Shown: in pieces, positions 16,406 to 26,070 of the stretch
Numbering within the stretch: position 1 is the stretch's first letter
Layout of the letters: each line of letters starts with the position of its first letter
From: JACKJP01 sp050249695
Lineage (GTDB): Bacteria; Pseudomonadota; Alphaproteobacteria; Rhizobiales; Tepidamorphaceae
Length of the DNA stretch: 64,000 nt
Assembly: GCA_050249695.1 (NCBI GenBank)
Contig: JBFWQA010000001.1
Location: 62,001-126,000 of the forward strand
Direction: 5' to 3'
Position numbers and translations under genes: made by a program
Notes under the pieces: model-generated
Databases searched by the model: none
What the model was told of the DNA's origin: nothing
Seen by the model: the letters and a program-made list of their open reading frames with translations, nothing else

Positions 16406-16845
16406 CCCGAAAACAGCGCCGCCTTTCGATCATTGCCGCCGCCGGCGCTGTTCTTGCCGTAGCGGCAGGCCTCGTGCTCTACGCGTTTCAGGATACGATC
16501 GTCTTCTTCAATACGCCGACCGATCTTGCCGAGAAGCCGTCGCCTCCCGGCACGCGGCTGCGTCTCGGCGGCCTTGTGAAGGAGGGCAGCGTCGTGCGCG
16601 ACGAGGGCCATGAGGTTCGTTTCGTGATCACCGATACGGAGCACGAGGCGCCGGTCGTCTATTCCGGCATTCTTCCCGACCTTTTCCGGGAAGGGCAGGG
16701 CGTTGTGGCCGAAGGTGCGATGCGGGAAGATGGCACCTTCGTTGCCGATACCGTCCTGGCCAAGCATGACGAGAATTACATGCCCCGCGAGGTTGCGGAT
16801 GCACTGAAGGCAAAGGGCGTGTGGCAGGGCCAGGATGCGAACTGA
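16402..16845 (+). CDS. ccmE: Cytochrome c maturation heme chaperone CcmE (CycJ)
   Basis: A 147-aa membrane-anchored periplasmic OB-fold protein. The membrane segment is at about residues 8-30, and the covalent heme-binding histidine is in LAKHDENYMPREV, with the downstream tyrosine present. CcmE receives heme from CcmC and passes it to CcmF/H. It overlaps ccmI (ATGA) and precedes ccmF by 42 bp. Confidence 0.95.
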   Translation: MTRKQRRLSIIAAAGAVLAVAAGLVLYAFQDTIVFFNTPTDLAEKPSPPGTRLRLGGLVKEGSVVRDEGHEVRFVITDTEHEAPVVYSGILPDLFREGQGVVAEGAMREDGTFVADTVLAKHDENYMPREVADALKAKGVWQGQDAN

Positions 16846-16887
16846 CGGCGTGCCGACCGAGCCGATGACGAAGGAGAAGGAAAGCGC

Positions 16888-18861
16888 ATGTACGCGGAAC
16901 TCGGCCATTTCGCGCTGACCCTGGCGCTGGCGGTTGCGCTCGTCCAGGCGACGCTGCCGCACTGGGGCGCGCGGCGCGGCGACAGGGCGCTGATGGCGCT
17001 TGCGCCATCCTCGGCGCTGCTGGGGTTCACGCTCGTCGCGCTTGCCTTTGTCTGCCTTGTCGCCGGCTACCTGCGTTCCGACTTCTCGATCGCCAACGTC
17101 TGGGAAAACTCACACTCGGCGAAGCCGCTCATCTACAAGATCAGCGGCACGTGGGGAAATCACGAGGGCTCGATGCTCCTGTGGGTGATGATCCTCGGCC
17201 TGTGCGCCGCGCTGGTGGCGCTGTTCGGCGCCAACCTGCCCGAGCGCCTGCACGCAAGGGTGCTCGCTATCCAGGGCGCGCTGTCGGCGCTGTTTCTCGC
17301 CTTCATTCTCTTTACTTCCAACCCATTCCTGCGGCTGTTTCCGCCACCGGCGGAAGGCCGCGACCTCAATCCGGTCCTTCAGGATCCGGGGCTCGCGATC
17401 CATCCGCCGCTACTCTATGTTGGCTATGTGGGCTTCTCGATAGCCTTCTCCTTCGCCGTCGCGGCGCTCATCGAAGGGCGCATCGACGCCGCCTGGGCGC
17501 GCTGGGTCCGGCCATGGTCGCTGCTCAGCTGGATCTTCCTAACCCTCGGCATCGCCATGGGTTCCTACTGGGCCTATTACGAACTCGGCTGGGGCGGCTG
17601 GTGGTTCTGGGATCCGGTGGAGAACGCGTCCTTCATGCCATGGCTTGCCGGCACGGCGCTGGTGCACTCAGCCATCGTCATGGAAAAGCGCGACGCGCTG
17701 AAAATCTGGACAGTGCTGCTGGCGATCCTCACCTTCGCGTTGAGCCTGCTGGGCACGTTTCTCGTTCGATCCGGCGTATTGACCAGCGTCCACACCTTCG
17801 CCACCGATCCGGCGCGCGGCGTATTCATTCTCGCCATCCTCGCGCTCGTGGTCGGCGGTTCGTTCCTGCTGTTTGCGCTGCGTGCCGGCAACCTGCGACA
17901 GGGCGGTCTGTTCGCGCCGATCAGCCGCGAGGGCGCGCTCGTCTTCAACAATCTGATCCTCGCCGCGGCGTGCGGCGCCGTCTTCGTCGGCACGCTCTAT
18001 CCGCTTGCGCTGGAAGGGCTGACCGGCGCCAAGATTTCGGTCGGCGCGCCTTTTTTCAACATGACGTTCATTCCGTTGATGGTGCCGCTTGTCCTGGCGC
18101 TGCCCTTCGGCCCGATGCTGCCATGGAAGCGGGGCGACCTCTTCGGCGCCGCGCAGCGGCTGTCCGCAGCGGCGGCACTGGCGCTCGTCGCCGCATTGGC
18201 GCTTTACGCGCTTGAAGGGGGTTCGCTCGGCGGCGCTGCGGGGATCGGCCTCGGCATCTGGCTCATCGCCGGCACGATTTCCGAACTGATCTGGCGCAGC
18301 CGTCTGGGACGTGTGCCGCTCACCGAGACGGGCAGGCGTCTCGCCAACCTGCAGCGTTCCTCCATCGGCATGATGCTCGCCCATGCGGGGCTGGGCGTCA
18401 CGCTCATCGGCATCGCGGCGGTCGCCAGCAGCGCTCAGGAGAAGATCATCGCCATGAAGCCGGGCGAATCGATTGAGATCGCCGGCCGTACCCTGAGATT
18501 TGAGGGGATGGCGCCGCGCCGGGGCCCGAACTACCGCGACCTTGTCGGCCATTTCGTTGTCCGCGAAGGTGACCGCGTTGTTGCCGAAATCGATCCGGCA
18601 AAGCGGATTTTCGTCGCCTCCGGACGGCAGACCACCGAGGCCGGTATCAGATCTTTCGTCGACGGCGATCTCTATGTCAGCCTCGGCGATGCGGCCGGCA
18701 CCGACGCCATCGTCGTGCGGACATATTACAAGCCGCTGATTCCCCTGATCTGGCTCGGCGCGGTGATCATGGCGCTCGGCGGCGCATTCTCGCTCTCCGA
18801 TCGCCGTTTCCGCGTCGGCGCGCCGCGCCGGGCGGCCGCGCGCCTCGCACCGGCGGAGTGA
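16888..18861 (+). CDS. ccmF: Cytochrome c heme lyase subunit CcmF (CycK)
   Basis: A 657-aa polytopic membrane protein with many hydrophobic segments. The tryptophan-rich WWD motif is GWGGWWFWDPVENASFMPW, and HAGLGVTLIGIAAVA begins the C-terminal large periplasmic region typical of the family. CcmF attaches heme to apocytochrome c with CcmH and CcmI. GGAGAAGG lies before ATG 16888. The gene overlaps or abuts ccmH. Length is normal for CcmF. Confidence 0.95.
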   Translation: MYAELGHFALTLALAVALVQATLPHWGARRGDRALMALAPSSALLGFTLVALAFVCLVAGYLRSDFSIANVWENSHSAKPLIYKISGTWGNHEGSMLLWVMILGLCAALVALFGANLPERLHARVLAIQGALSALFLAFILFTSNPFLRLFPPPAEGRDLNPVLQDPGLAIHPPLLYVGYVGFSIAFSFAVAALIEGRIDAAWARWVRPWSLLSWIFLTLGIAMGSYWAYYELGWGGWWFWDPVENASFMPWLAGTALVHSAIVMEKRDALKIWTVLLAILTFALSLLGTFLVRSGVLTSVHTFATDPARGVFILAILALVVGGSFLLFALRAGNLRQGGLFAPISREGALVFNNLILAAACGAVFVGTLYPLALEGLTGAKISVGAPFFNMTFIPLMVPLVLALPFGPMLPWKRGDLFGAAQRLSAAAALALVAALALYALEGGSLGGAAGIGLGIWLIAGTISELIWRSRLGRVPLTETGRRLANLQRSSIGMMLAHAGLGVTLIGIAAVASSAQEKIIAMKPGESIEIAGRTLRFEGMAPRRGPNYRDLVGHFVVREGDRVVAEIDPAKRIFVASGRQTTEAGIRSFVDGDLYVSLGDAAGTDAIVVRTYYKPLIPLIWLGAVIMALGGAFSLSDRRFRVGAPRRAAARLAPAE

Positions 18862-18866
18862 CCGGC

Positions 18867-19331
18867 ATGCGATTCCTGGCCGCCCTGTTTGTCCTGCTCG
18901 CGCTGACGGCGGGGCCGGCCCAAGCGGTGCTGCCCGACGAGGTGCTCGCGGACCCCGCGCTGGAACAGCGGGCCCGCGCTCTCTCGACGCAACTGCGCTG
19001 CATGGTCTGCCAGAACCAGACGATCGACGATTCCGATGCGCCGCTCGCCCGCGACCTGCGCATTCTCGTGCGCGAACGGCTCGTTGCCGGCGACAGCGAC
19101 GAGGAAGCGCTGCAGTTCATCGTCGACCGGTATGGCGAGTTCGTGCTGCTCAAACCGCGCCTGAGCGCCCGCAACGCCCTGCTTTGGGGCGCGCCTTTCC
19201 TGCTGCTCGTCATCGGAGGCGTCGTCGCCTTCGTCTTTCTGCGCCGCCGCACGCCGCCTGCGAGCGGGCCGGAGCCTCTGAGCGAAAAGGAACGCGCCGA
19301 ACTCGCCCGGCTTCTGTCCGGCCGGGAGTGA
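18867..19331 (+). CDS. ccmH: Cytochrome c maturation thiol-reducing protein CcmH (CycL)
   Basis: A 154-aa protein with a signal peptide, the redox motif LRCMVCQNQ, ARDLR and IVDRYGEFVLLKPR, and a C-terminal membrane anchor (LLWGAPFLLLVIGGVVAFVF) followed by a short cytoplasmic tail. CcmH reduces the CXXCH cysteines of apocytochromes. ATG 18867 is preceded by GGAG; an earlier GTG at 18858 overlaps the ccmF stop and is also possible. It is the last gene of the operon; ccmABCDG are not in the window, as in rhizobia where they lie elsewhere. Confidence 0.94.
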   Translation: MRFLAALFVLLALTAGPAQAVLPDEVLADPALEQRARALSTQLRCMVCQNQTIDDSDAPLARDLRILVRERLVAGDSDEEALQFIVDRYGEFVLLKPRLSARNALLWGAPFLLLVIGGVVAFVFLRRRTPPASGPEPLSEKERAELARLLSGRE

Positions 19332-19340
19332 ACCTTACAG

Positions 19341-19374
19341 AACATTAATGCGACGGCCACCGCGCCGTAATGTT
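19341..19374. repeat. Inverted repeat between ccmH and degP
   Basis: AACATTA (19341-19347) and TAATGTT (19368-19374) are perfect 7-bp arms around 20 bp that include a further ACGG/CCGT pair. It starts 10 bp after the ccmH stop and ends 72 bp before degP, so it could terminate the ccm operon or serve as an operator for degP. There is no T-tract. Confidence 0.4.
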
Positions 19375-19445
19375 GCTTCCCCCATCTTCCGGTCAAACGG
19401 TCATCGACAGACCGCACTCCCAAGACCAACGGATGGAGGTATCCA

Positions 19446-20915
19446 GTGACATTCAAATCTCCCCGCCTCAGAAAGATTACGGCGCTGCTGGTCGCGAGCG
19501 CCGCAATCGGCGGCGTTGCGATCCTCGCGCCGCAGGACGCGCGCCTGCCCTTCACCGCGCCCGCCAATGCGGCGGCGCTCGCGCCGGAACAAGGCTTCGC
19601 CGATCTCGTCGAGAAGGTCAGCCCGGCGGTCGTCAGCGTCATCGTCAGCATGAAGGACGACGCCGACGTGTCCGACCAGATTCCCGGCCTCGACCAGATT
19701 CCCGAACCGTTCCGCCGCTTCTTCTCGCCGGACGGTCAGGCGCCGCACGGTAAGCGTACCCCTCACATGGCTCAGGGCAGCGGCTTCTTCATTTCCGCCG
19801 ACGGCTATCTGGTGACCAACAATCACGTCGTCGAAAACGCCGACAAGGTGACGGTTCGCTTCGACAATGGCGACGAGATCGAGGGCAAGGTCGTCGGTAC
19901 CGACAAGAAGACCGACCTGGCGCTCGTCAAGATCGATCGCGACAAGCCCGTGCCGTATGTGAACCTGTCGCACAAGGACGCCCGCATCGGCGACTGGGTC
20001 GTCGCTGTTGGCAACCCGTTCGGCCTCGGTGGCACGGTCACGGCGGGCATCGTTTCCGCCCGCGGTCGCGACATCGGCGCCGGCCCCTACGACGATTTCA
20101 TCCAGATCGACGCCTCGGTCAATCGCGGCAACTCGGGCGGTCCCGCCTTCGATCTCGATGGCAACGTCATCGGCGTCAACACGGCGATCTTCTCGCCGAG
20201 CGGCGGCAATGTCGGCATCGCCTTCGCCATCCCCGCCTCGACGGTCGAAAAGGTCGTCGCCGCGCTGAAGGAGGACGGCAAGGTGGAGCGCGGCTGGCTG
20301 GGCGTGCAGATTCAGCCGGTCACAGAGGACATCGCGCAAGGACTTGGCCTCGAAGGCGACCATGGCGCGCTTGTCGCCCGGGTGCTCGACGGCAGCCCGG
20401 CCGCGAAAACGGACCTTAAGGTCGGCGATGCGATCGTTTCCCTCAACGGCGAACCGGTCAAGGACGCCCGCGATCTGGTGCGGCGGATCGGATCCATGCC
20501 GCCGAACGAGAAGGTGAAGCTCCAGGTCTGGCGCGGCGGCGAAACCAGGAACGTGACGCTCGAACTCGGCACCCAGCCCGATGACATGAAGATTGCGTCG
20601 GCCGAACCGGGCGCCAAGGGTGACAGCGGCAAGGCCGCGCCTGCCCTCGGTCTGAGCCTGGCGGACGGTGAGAATTTCGGCACCAACGGCGTGGTCATCA
20701 CTGAGGTGGATCCCGATGGCGGGGCCGCCGATTCGGGCCTGCAGCCCGGCAATATCATCCTCCAGGCAGGCGGCAAGGATGTCCGTTCGGTTGCCGATGT
20801 CGACAGGGCGGTGGATGAGGCGCGCAAGCTGAAACGCAAGGCGGTCTTGCTGCTCGTTGCGCCGCAGGAAGGTGAAAACCCGCGTTTCATCGCCTTGCCT
20901 CTGAAGGCCGTCTGA
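19446..20915 (+). CDS. degP: DegP/HtrA-family periplasmic serine protease
   Basis: A 489-aa protease with a Sec signal (about residues 1-40). The catalytic triad is His127 (NNHVVENA), Asp157 (KTDLALVKID) and Ser230 (NRGNSGGPAFDL), followed by two PDZ domains (about 285-375 and 395-480). It degrades or refolds misfolded periplasmic proteins. GTG 19446 is preceded by GGAGG. A strong terminator follows 66 bp after the stop. Its neighbour is an OmpR/HK pair, as in rhizobia, but the terminator means that the pair is not cotranscribed. Confidence 0.95.
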   Translation: MTFKSPRLRKITALLVASAAIGGVAILAPQDARLPFTAPANAAALAPEQGFADLVEKVSPAVVSVIVSMKDDADVSDQIPGLDQIPEPFRRFFSPDGQAPHGKRTPHMAQGSGFFISADGYLVTNNHVVENADKVTVRFDNGDEIEGKVVGTDKKTDLALVKIDRDKPVPYVNLSHKDARIGDWVVAVGNPFGLGGTVTAGIVSARGRDIGAGPYDDFIQIDASVNRGNSGGPAFDLDGNVIGVNTAIFSPSGGNVGIAFAIPASTVEKVVAALKEDGKVERGWLGVQIQPVTEDIAQGLGLEGDHGALVARVLDGSPAAKTDLKVGDAIVSLNGEPVKDARDLVRRIGSMPPNEKVKLQVWRGGETRNVTLELGTQPDDMKIASAEPGAKGDSGKAAPALGLSLADGENFGTNGVVITEVDPDGGAADSGLQPGNIILQAGGKDVRSVADVDRAVDEARKLKRKAVLLLVAPQEGENPRFIALPLKAV

Positions 20916-20981
20916 GAAACGAGATCTGGGGAACCGGGAAGATCCTGCCCCCGAACTAGGGTCCAGCGGTTCCGCAGTGAG

Positions 20982-21015
20982 GGCAGGTCGGATCGCGAGT
21001 CCGGCCTGCCTTTTT
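20982..21015 (+). terminator. Rho-independent terminator of degP
   Basis: An 11-bp stem GGCAGGTCGGA (20982-20992) with TCCGGCCTGCC (21000-21010), one G-T wobble and a 7-nt loop, is followed by TTTTT (21011-21015). It lies 66 bp after the degP stop and 45 bp before the next start. Confidence 0.8.
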
Positions 21016-21060
21016 CTTACCTCGGGTACACCTGACAGAAAGACTGCATTTGAGGCTAAA

Positions 21061-21741
21061 ATGTCTTCCATGAAGATTCTTGTCGTCGAAGACGATCGCG
21101 AAGCGGCCGGGTTCCTGCTCAAGGGCCTGCGCGAGGCCGGCCATGTCGCCGACCACGCCGCCGACGGCGATGCCGGGCTCAATATGGCATTGTCGGGCAC
21201 GTACGACGTTCTCGTCGTCGACCGCATGCTGCCCAAGCGGGACGGCATGTCTCTGCTGGCCGAACTGCGCGGCGGCGGCAGCGAGGTGCCGGTGCTGATC
21301 CTGTCGGCCCTCGCCACCGTCGATGATCGCGTCAGCGGGCTGAAGGGCGGCGGCGACGATTATCTGGTCAAGCCCTATGCATTTTCCGAGTTGCTCGCCC
21401 GTATCGAGACGCTGGTCCGGCGCAGCGCGCCCGAGCACGCCCGGACCCACTACAGTGTCGGCGGGCTCGAACTCGACCGGCTGACGCGGGAGGTGCGCCG
21501 CGAGGGCCAGGAAATCCCGCTTCAGCCCCGCGAGTTCGCGTTGCTCGAATATCTGATGAAAAATGCCGGGCAGGTCGTGACCCGAACGATGTTGCTGGAA
21601 AATGTCTGGGACTATCATTTCGATCCCCAAACCAACGTGATCGACGTGCACATGTCGCGCCTGCGCGGCAAGGTCGATCGCGGGTTCGAAAGGCCGCTGA
21701 TCCATACCGTTCGCGGCGCGGGGTACCGCCTTGCGGAATAG
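21061..21741 (+). CDS. OmpR-family response regulator
   Basis: A 226-aa regulator: receiver with VVEDDRE, phosphoacceptor Asp54 (VLVVDRMLPK) and Lys104 (DDYLVKPY), then a winged helix (LQPREFALLEYLMKN, DVHMSRLRGKVDRGF, HTVRGAGYRLAE). GAGG precedes ATG 21061. The TTG start of the cognate kinase overlaps its end by 11 bp. The receiver and effector domains are closest in pattern to CusR/QseB-type regulators. Target genes are unknown; proximity to degP suggests an envelope stress role, as inference. Confidence 0.9.
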   Translation: MSSMKILVVEDDREAAGFLLKGLREAGHVADHAADGDAGLNMALSGTYDVLVVDRMLPKRDGMSLLAELRGGGSEVPVLILSALATVDDRVSGLKGGGDDYLVKPYAFSELLARIETLVRRSAPEHARTHYSVGGLELDRLTREVRREGQEIPLQPREFALLEYLMKNAGQVVTRTMLLENVWDYHFDPQTNVIDVHMSRLRGKVDRGFERPLIHTVRGAGYRLAE

Positions 21742-23161
21742 GGCGGGCAGTCTCTGGCGCTCGACGGCGTTCCGCCAGAGCATCCTCTATTTCGCGCTTC
21801 TCGCGCTCACCGCCGGCGGCGTTATCGCCTATATCAGCTGGCATACCCGGGTAACCCTGCACAGGCAGACCGTCGAAACGGTCGACGCGGAGGTGCGCGG
21901 GCTGGCCGAGCAGTACAGTACCGGCGGCATCAGAACGCTGGTTTCGCTCGTCGAGAGGAGAAGCCGCAATCCGGACAACTCGGTCTATCTGATCACCACC
22001 TTCCGGGGCGAATCGCTTGCCGGGAATATCCGCGCCCTGCCTCCCGGTACCCTCGACCAGCCCGGCCAGCACACGCTGCGCTACGGCCGCATCACCGAGG
22101 ACGCGCAGCCGGAGGAGGGAACCGCGGTCGTCCAGGTGTTCGTCCTGCCGGGCGGCTTCCGCCTTGTCGTCGGCCGCGACACGAGCGAGCGCGACCGGTT
22201 CCTGGAAATCGTCGAAAGGGCGGGATGGTACGCCGGCCTGCTCGTCCTCGTGCTCGGGATCGGCGGCGGCTATCTGATCGCCAAACGCACGCTCTCGCGG
22301 ATCGACGCGGTGTCGGACACCAGCCGGCGGATCATGGCCGGCGATCTGAACGAGCGCATCGCGTTGCATGGCTCGGGCGACGAGTTCGACCGCCTTGCCG
22401 CCAATCTCAACGAGATGCTCGACCGGATTGCCCGGTTGATGGCGGGGATGCGCGAAGTCTCCGACAATGTGGCGCACGACCTGCGCACGCCGCTGACGCG
22501 GCTGCGGGGAAGGATGGAGGCGGCGCTTCGCAGCGGCGACGAGGCGACGATGCGCGAGGCGCTGGAGGAGGGCCTTTCCGATACCGCCAATCTGATCGCA
22601 ACCTTCAACGCGCTGCTGACCATCGCGCGGGCCGAATCCGGATCGACAGACACGCAGAAGCAGCCCGTCGCTGCGCGCGCTCTGCTCATCGAGATCGCCG
22701 AACTCTATGAACCGGCGGCGGAAGAAGCGGGTATGCGCCTTCTCGTAACCGGCGATACCGAGGCGACGGTGCTCGGCAATCGCGAACTGCTTGCGCAGGC
22801 ACTGGCCAATCTGACCGAGAACGCTATCCGGCACGGCCGGCCGGCCGATGGCGGGGTTGGCGAAATCCGTCTCTCGCTTGAGCAGGCTGAGCGCACCGTG
22901 CGCCTTGTCGTGACCGATACTGGTTCCGGGGTCCCTCCTGACGACCGCAAGCGCGTCTTCGATCGTTTCGTCCGGCTGGAAGCGGCGCGCCCGGCCGGAG
23001 GCGCGGGACTGGGATTGTCCCTTGTCGCGGCGGTGGCATCGTTGCATGGTGGCCGCGTCTTTCTGGAAGACGGCGATCCCGGCCTTCGCGCCATTGTCGA
23101 GCTTCCTGCCGCCGATGACATGACTGGGAAGAATGACGCAGATGCGCAAACCGCTCGTTGA
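21731..23161 (+). CDS. HAMP-type sensor histidine kinase
   Basis: A 476-aa kinase with two membrane segments (about 16-36 and 160-182) enclosing a ~120-aa periplasmic sensor, then a HAMP domain with ISWH...ERIALHGSGDEFDRLA. Phosphoacceptor His249 is in NVAHDLRTPLTRLRG; the ATPase domain shows NLTENAIRHGRP, DTGSGVPPDDR and GAGLGLSLV. It starts at TTG 21731, inside the regulator gene, and its 3' end overlaps glnE by 29 bp. It is the partner of the upstream regulator; the signal is unknown. Confidence 0.9.
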   Translation: MRNRAGSLWRSTAFRQSILYFALLALTAGGVIAYISWHTRVTLHRQTVETVDAEVRGLAEQYSTGGIRTLVSLVERRSRNPDNSVYLITTFRGESLAGNIRALPPGTLDQPGQHTLRYGRITEDAQPEEGTAVVQVFVLPGGFRLVVGRDTSERDRFLEIVERAGWYAGLLVLVLGIGGGYLIAKRTLSRIDAVSDTSRRIMAGDLNERIALHGSGDEFDRLAANLNEMLDRIARLMAGMREVSDNVAHDLRTPLTRLRGRMEAALRSGDEATMREALEEGLSDTANLIATFNALLTIARAESGSTDTQKQPVAARALLIEIAELYEPAAEEAGMRLLVTGDTEATVLGNRELLAQALANLTENAIRHGRPADGGVGEIRLSLEQAERTVRLVVTDTGSGVPPDDRKRVFDRFVRLEAARPAGGAGLGLSLVAAVASLHGGRVFLEDGDPGLRAIVELPAADDMTGKNDADAQTAR

Positions 23162-26066
23162 GCGGATTGGATCAGGGCCGCTGCCCGCCGATGAGGAAAA
23201 GGCCGCGGAGTATCTGCGGGAATTGAAGGATGCGCTTCTGCCCCTGGACGCGGCACTGGCGCGCAAGCTCGATTCCAATGCGGCGCTGAAGACGTTTTTC
23301 GCCGGCGTGCTCGACGGATCAGGCTATCTGCGCGAACTGATCCGGCGCGAGCCGGAGATGCTTGCCGACACGCTGAAAGACGATCCGGACGAACGTTTCG
23401 ACGCATTGCTTGATGCGGCCTCCCGGGAATGCCGCTCGTGCGAGGATCTGGCGGGCGTGATGCGCTGTCTGCGCCTTTTGAAGGAGCGGGCGGCGCTGCT
23501 CGTCAGTCTTGCCGATCTCGGCGGGACGTGGGATGTCGACAAGGTGACCGCCGCCCTCAGCCGGCTGGCGATCGCCGCGCTCAACATCGCGTTGGACTGG
23601 CTTCTCCTGCAGGCTGCGGACGCCGGACGTTTCACTCCCAGGGACAGGTCCAGGCCACAGGAAGCCTCCGGCCTGATCGTCCTCGGCATGGGCAAGCTCG
23701 GCGCGGCGGAACTGAATTTTTCCAGCGATATCGACATCATCGTCTTCTATGACGCCGACGCCGCGCCGCTGAAGGAAGACACCGAGGCCAGTTCCTTCTT
23801 TACCCGGCTCGTGCGCGACCTCGTCAAGATCATGCAGGAGCGGACCCGAGACGGCTACGTTTTCCGGACCGATCTGCGGCTGCGGCCGGACCCGGGCGCG
23901 ACGGCGCCGGCCGTCAGTGTCGAGGCCGCGCTGCAATATTACGAGAGCCTCGCCCAGAACTGGGAGCGGGCGGCGATGATCAAGGCGCTGCCGATCGCTG
24001 GCGACCTGAAGGCGGGAAATGAATTCCTTGCCGAGATAACGCCTTTCGTCTGGCGCAAGCACATGGATTTTGCCGCCCTTGCCGATGTCCACGCGATGAA
24101 GCGTCAGATTCACGCGCACAAGGGGCATGACGCGATCACGGTCGCCGGCCACAATGTCAAGCTGGGTCGCGGCGGCATCCGTGAAATCGAATTCTTTGTC
24201 CAGACCCAGCAACTTATCGCCGGCGGCCGCAATCCGGACCTGCGCGCCCGGCGCACCCTCGAAGCGCTCGACCGGCTTGTGGAGGCCGGATGGCTGTCCG
24301 ACGAGGCGAGGCGGGAGCAGGCCGAAGCCTACCGCTATCTGCGCACGATCGAACACCGCATCCAGATGCTCGCCGACGAGCAGACCCACGACATCCCCTC
24401 ATCGCCCGAAAGCATCGAGCGTTTCGCCCGATTCTGCGGCTATGACGGCGCCGCGGCCTTTGAAACGGCAATCCTCGATCACATGCGGCGCGTCTCCTTT
24501 CACTACGCGCAGCTCTTTGAGGATTCGCCCGAACTGGCCTCGGCCACCGGCAGTCTTGTGTTCACAGGCGATGACGACGATCCGGAAACCCTTCAAACCC
24601 TGACGAAAATGGGGTTTGCCAATCCCGCAGCCATCATCTCGGCGGTGAAGTCCTGGCACTACGGCCGCTTCAATGCGACGCGCAGCGCCAAGGCGCGCGA
24701 GGCGCTGACGGAACTCACCCCGGCGCTGCTGGAGGCGTTCGGCGCGAGCGATCAGCCGGACGCCGCCTTCATTGCGTTCGACCGGTTCGTCCGCGGCCTG
24801 CCGGCCGGCGTGCAGCTCTTTTCCATGCTGCGTTCCAATCCCGCGCTGCTCGACCTTCTCGCCTTGATCATGGGCACCGCCCCCCGCCTCGCCGACATCG
24901 TCGCCGCACGCCCGCACGCGATGGATGCGATCCTGGAACCGGGCTTCTTCGACCGGCTTCCCGATCATCGGGAACTGGAAACCGCCTGCGAGAGGTTTCT
25001 CGGCCTCTCGCGAGGCTATGAGGATTTCCTGGACCGTTGCCGCATCTTCAAACAGGAACAGAGCTTCCTCATCGGCGTCCGCGTCCTGACCGGAAGCCTC
25101 GACGGCGAGGCGGCCGGTATCGCCTATTCGACGCTCGCCGATCTGCTGATCGCGCGCATTGCCCGGCGCGCCATGGAGGAGATGGCCGAGCGTCACGGTC
25201 ATGTCGAGGGTGCCCAGTACGCCATTGTAGGTCTTGGGCGTCTCGGCAGTTGTGAAATGACGGCGACGTCCGATCTCGATCTGATCCTGATCTACGATTT
25301 TGCCGACAAGGCTGAGGCCAGCGATGGCGAGAAGCCGCTGAGCCCGGGGCAGTATTTTTCCCGCTACACCCAGCGTTTCATCGCCGCCCTCTCAGCGCCG
25401 ACGAGCGAGGGGACGCTCTATGAAGTCGACATGCGGCTTCGCCCTTCCGGCCGGCAGGGGCCGCTCGCCACCCATGTGGACAGCTTCGTGCAGTACCAGC
25501 AGGACGAGGCCTGGACGTGGGAGCATATGGCGCTGACGCGCGCGCGCTGCATCGCCGGTGCGCCGCAACTGATCGAACGCATTGACGGATTGCGCGCCGG
25601 GTTGATGACGCGCAGGCGCGACAGGGACGAATTGAAGCGCGACATTGCGGAAATGCGCGCCCGCATCGAGAGCGGGAAGCAGAACGCGGGGCGCTGGGAC
25701 ATAAAGCTTGCGCCGGGCGGTATCACCGATATCGAGTTCATCGTCCAGTTTCTCGAGCTTTCGGACGGAGCCTTCGATGATGTCGAGACAACGCCCCGGA
25801 AGCTTCGCTCGGCAATCGCGACGGGGCGCATCGATCGCGCGACAGGCGACGAACTGCTTGCCGCGCTGCTGCTCTATCAGAACCTGATGCAACTCATGCG
25901 CTTGTGCATCAGCGGCCCGTTCGATCCGGAGAAGAGCCCGGTCGGGCTGAACGGGCTGCTTGCGCGGTTCGCGGGCGAGCCGGATCTTTCCGTGCTTGCG
26001 GCAAGGCTCGAGGAAACGCAGAACCGTATTCGAGGCATTTTCGTCGATATGATCGGCGCGCCCTGA
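23133..26066 (+). CDS. glnE: Bifunctional glutamine-synthetase adenylyltransferase/deadenylylase
   Basis: A 977-aa enzyme that switches glutamine synthetase off by adenylylation and on by deadenylylation, under control of the PII protein GlnB. The two nucleotidyltransferase domains carry GMGKLGAAELNFSSDIDIIV (N-terminal, deadenylylase) and GLGRLGSCEMTATSDLDLIL (C-terminal, adenylylase), both with intact DxD metal sites; each is followed by a helical GlnD-type domain with LGRGGIREIEFFVQ and APGGITDIEFIVQ. ATG 23133 overlaps the kinase; ATG 23142 is an alternative. The length is normal. It converges with pleC, 4 bp away. Confidence 0.96.
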   Translation: MTQMRKPLVERIGSGPLPADEEKAAEYLRELKDALLPLDAALARKLDSNAALKTFFAGVLDGSGYLRELIRREPEMLADTLKDDPDERFDALLDAASRECRSCEDLAGVMRCLRLLKERAALLVSLADLGGTWDVDKVTAALSRLAIAALNIALDWLLLQAADAGRFTPRDRSRPQEASGLIVLGMGKLGAAELNFSSDIDIIVFYDADAAPLKEDTEASSFFTRLVRDLVKIMQERTRDGYVFRTDLRLRPDPGATAPAVSVEAALQYYESLAQNWERAAMIKALPIAGDLKAGNEFLAEITPFVWRKHMDFAALADVHAMKRQIHAHKGHDAITVAGHNVKLGRGGIREIEFFVQTQQLIAGGRNPDLRARRTLEALDRLVEAGWLSDEARREQAEAYRYLRTIEHRIQMLADEQTHDIPSSPESIERFARFCGYDGAAAFETAILDHMRRVSFHYAQLFEDSPELASATGSLVFTGDDDDPETLQTLTKMGFANPAAIISAVKSWHYGRFNATRSAKAREALTELTPALLEAFGASDQPDAAFIAFDRFVRGLPAGVQLFSMLRSNPALLDLLALIMGTAPRLADIVAARPHAMDAILEPGFFDRLPDHRELETACERFLGLSRGYEDFLDRCRIFKQEQSFLIGVRVLTGSLDGEAAGIAYSTLADLLIARIARRAMEEMAERHGHVEGAQYAIVGLGRLGSCEMTATSDLDLILIYDFADKAEASDGEKPLSPGQYFSRYTQRFIAALSAPTSEGTLYEVDMRLRPSGRQGPLATHVDSFVQYQQDEAWTWEHMALTRARCIAGAPQLIERIDGLRAGLMTRRRDRDELKRDIAEMRARIESGKQNAGRWDIKLAPGGITDIEFIVQFLELSDGAFDDVETTPRKLRSAIATGRIDRATGDELLAALLLYQNLMQLMRLCISGPFDPEKSPVGLNGLLARFAGEPDLSVLAARLEETQNRIRGIFVDMIGAP

Positions 26067-26070
26067 GGCC

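Noticed and set aside
19401..21317. 638-codon minus-strand frame opposite degP and the regulator
   Set aside because: Antisense to DegP and regulator genes with full motifs; composition arginine/alanine-rich without a fold.
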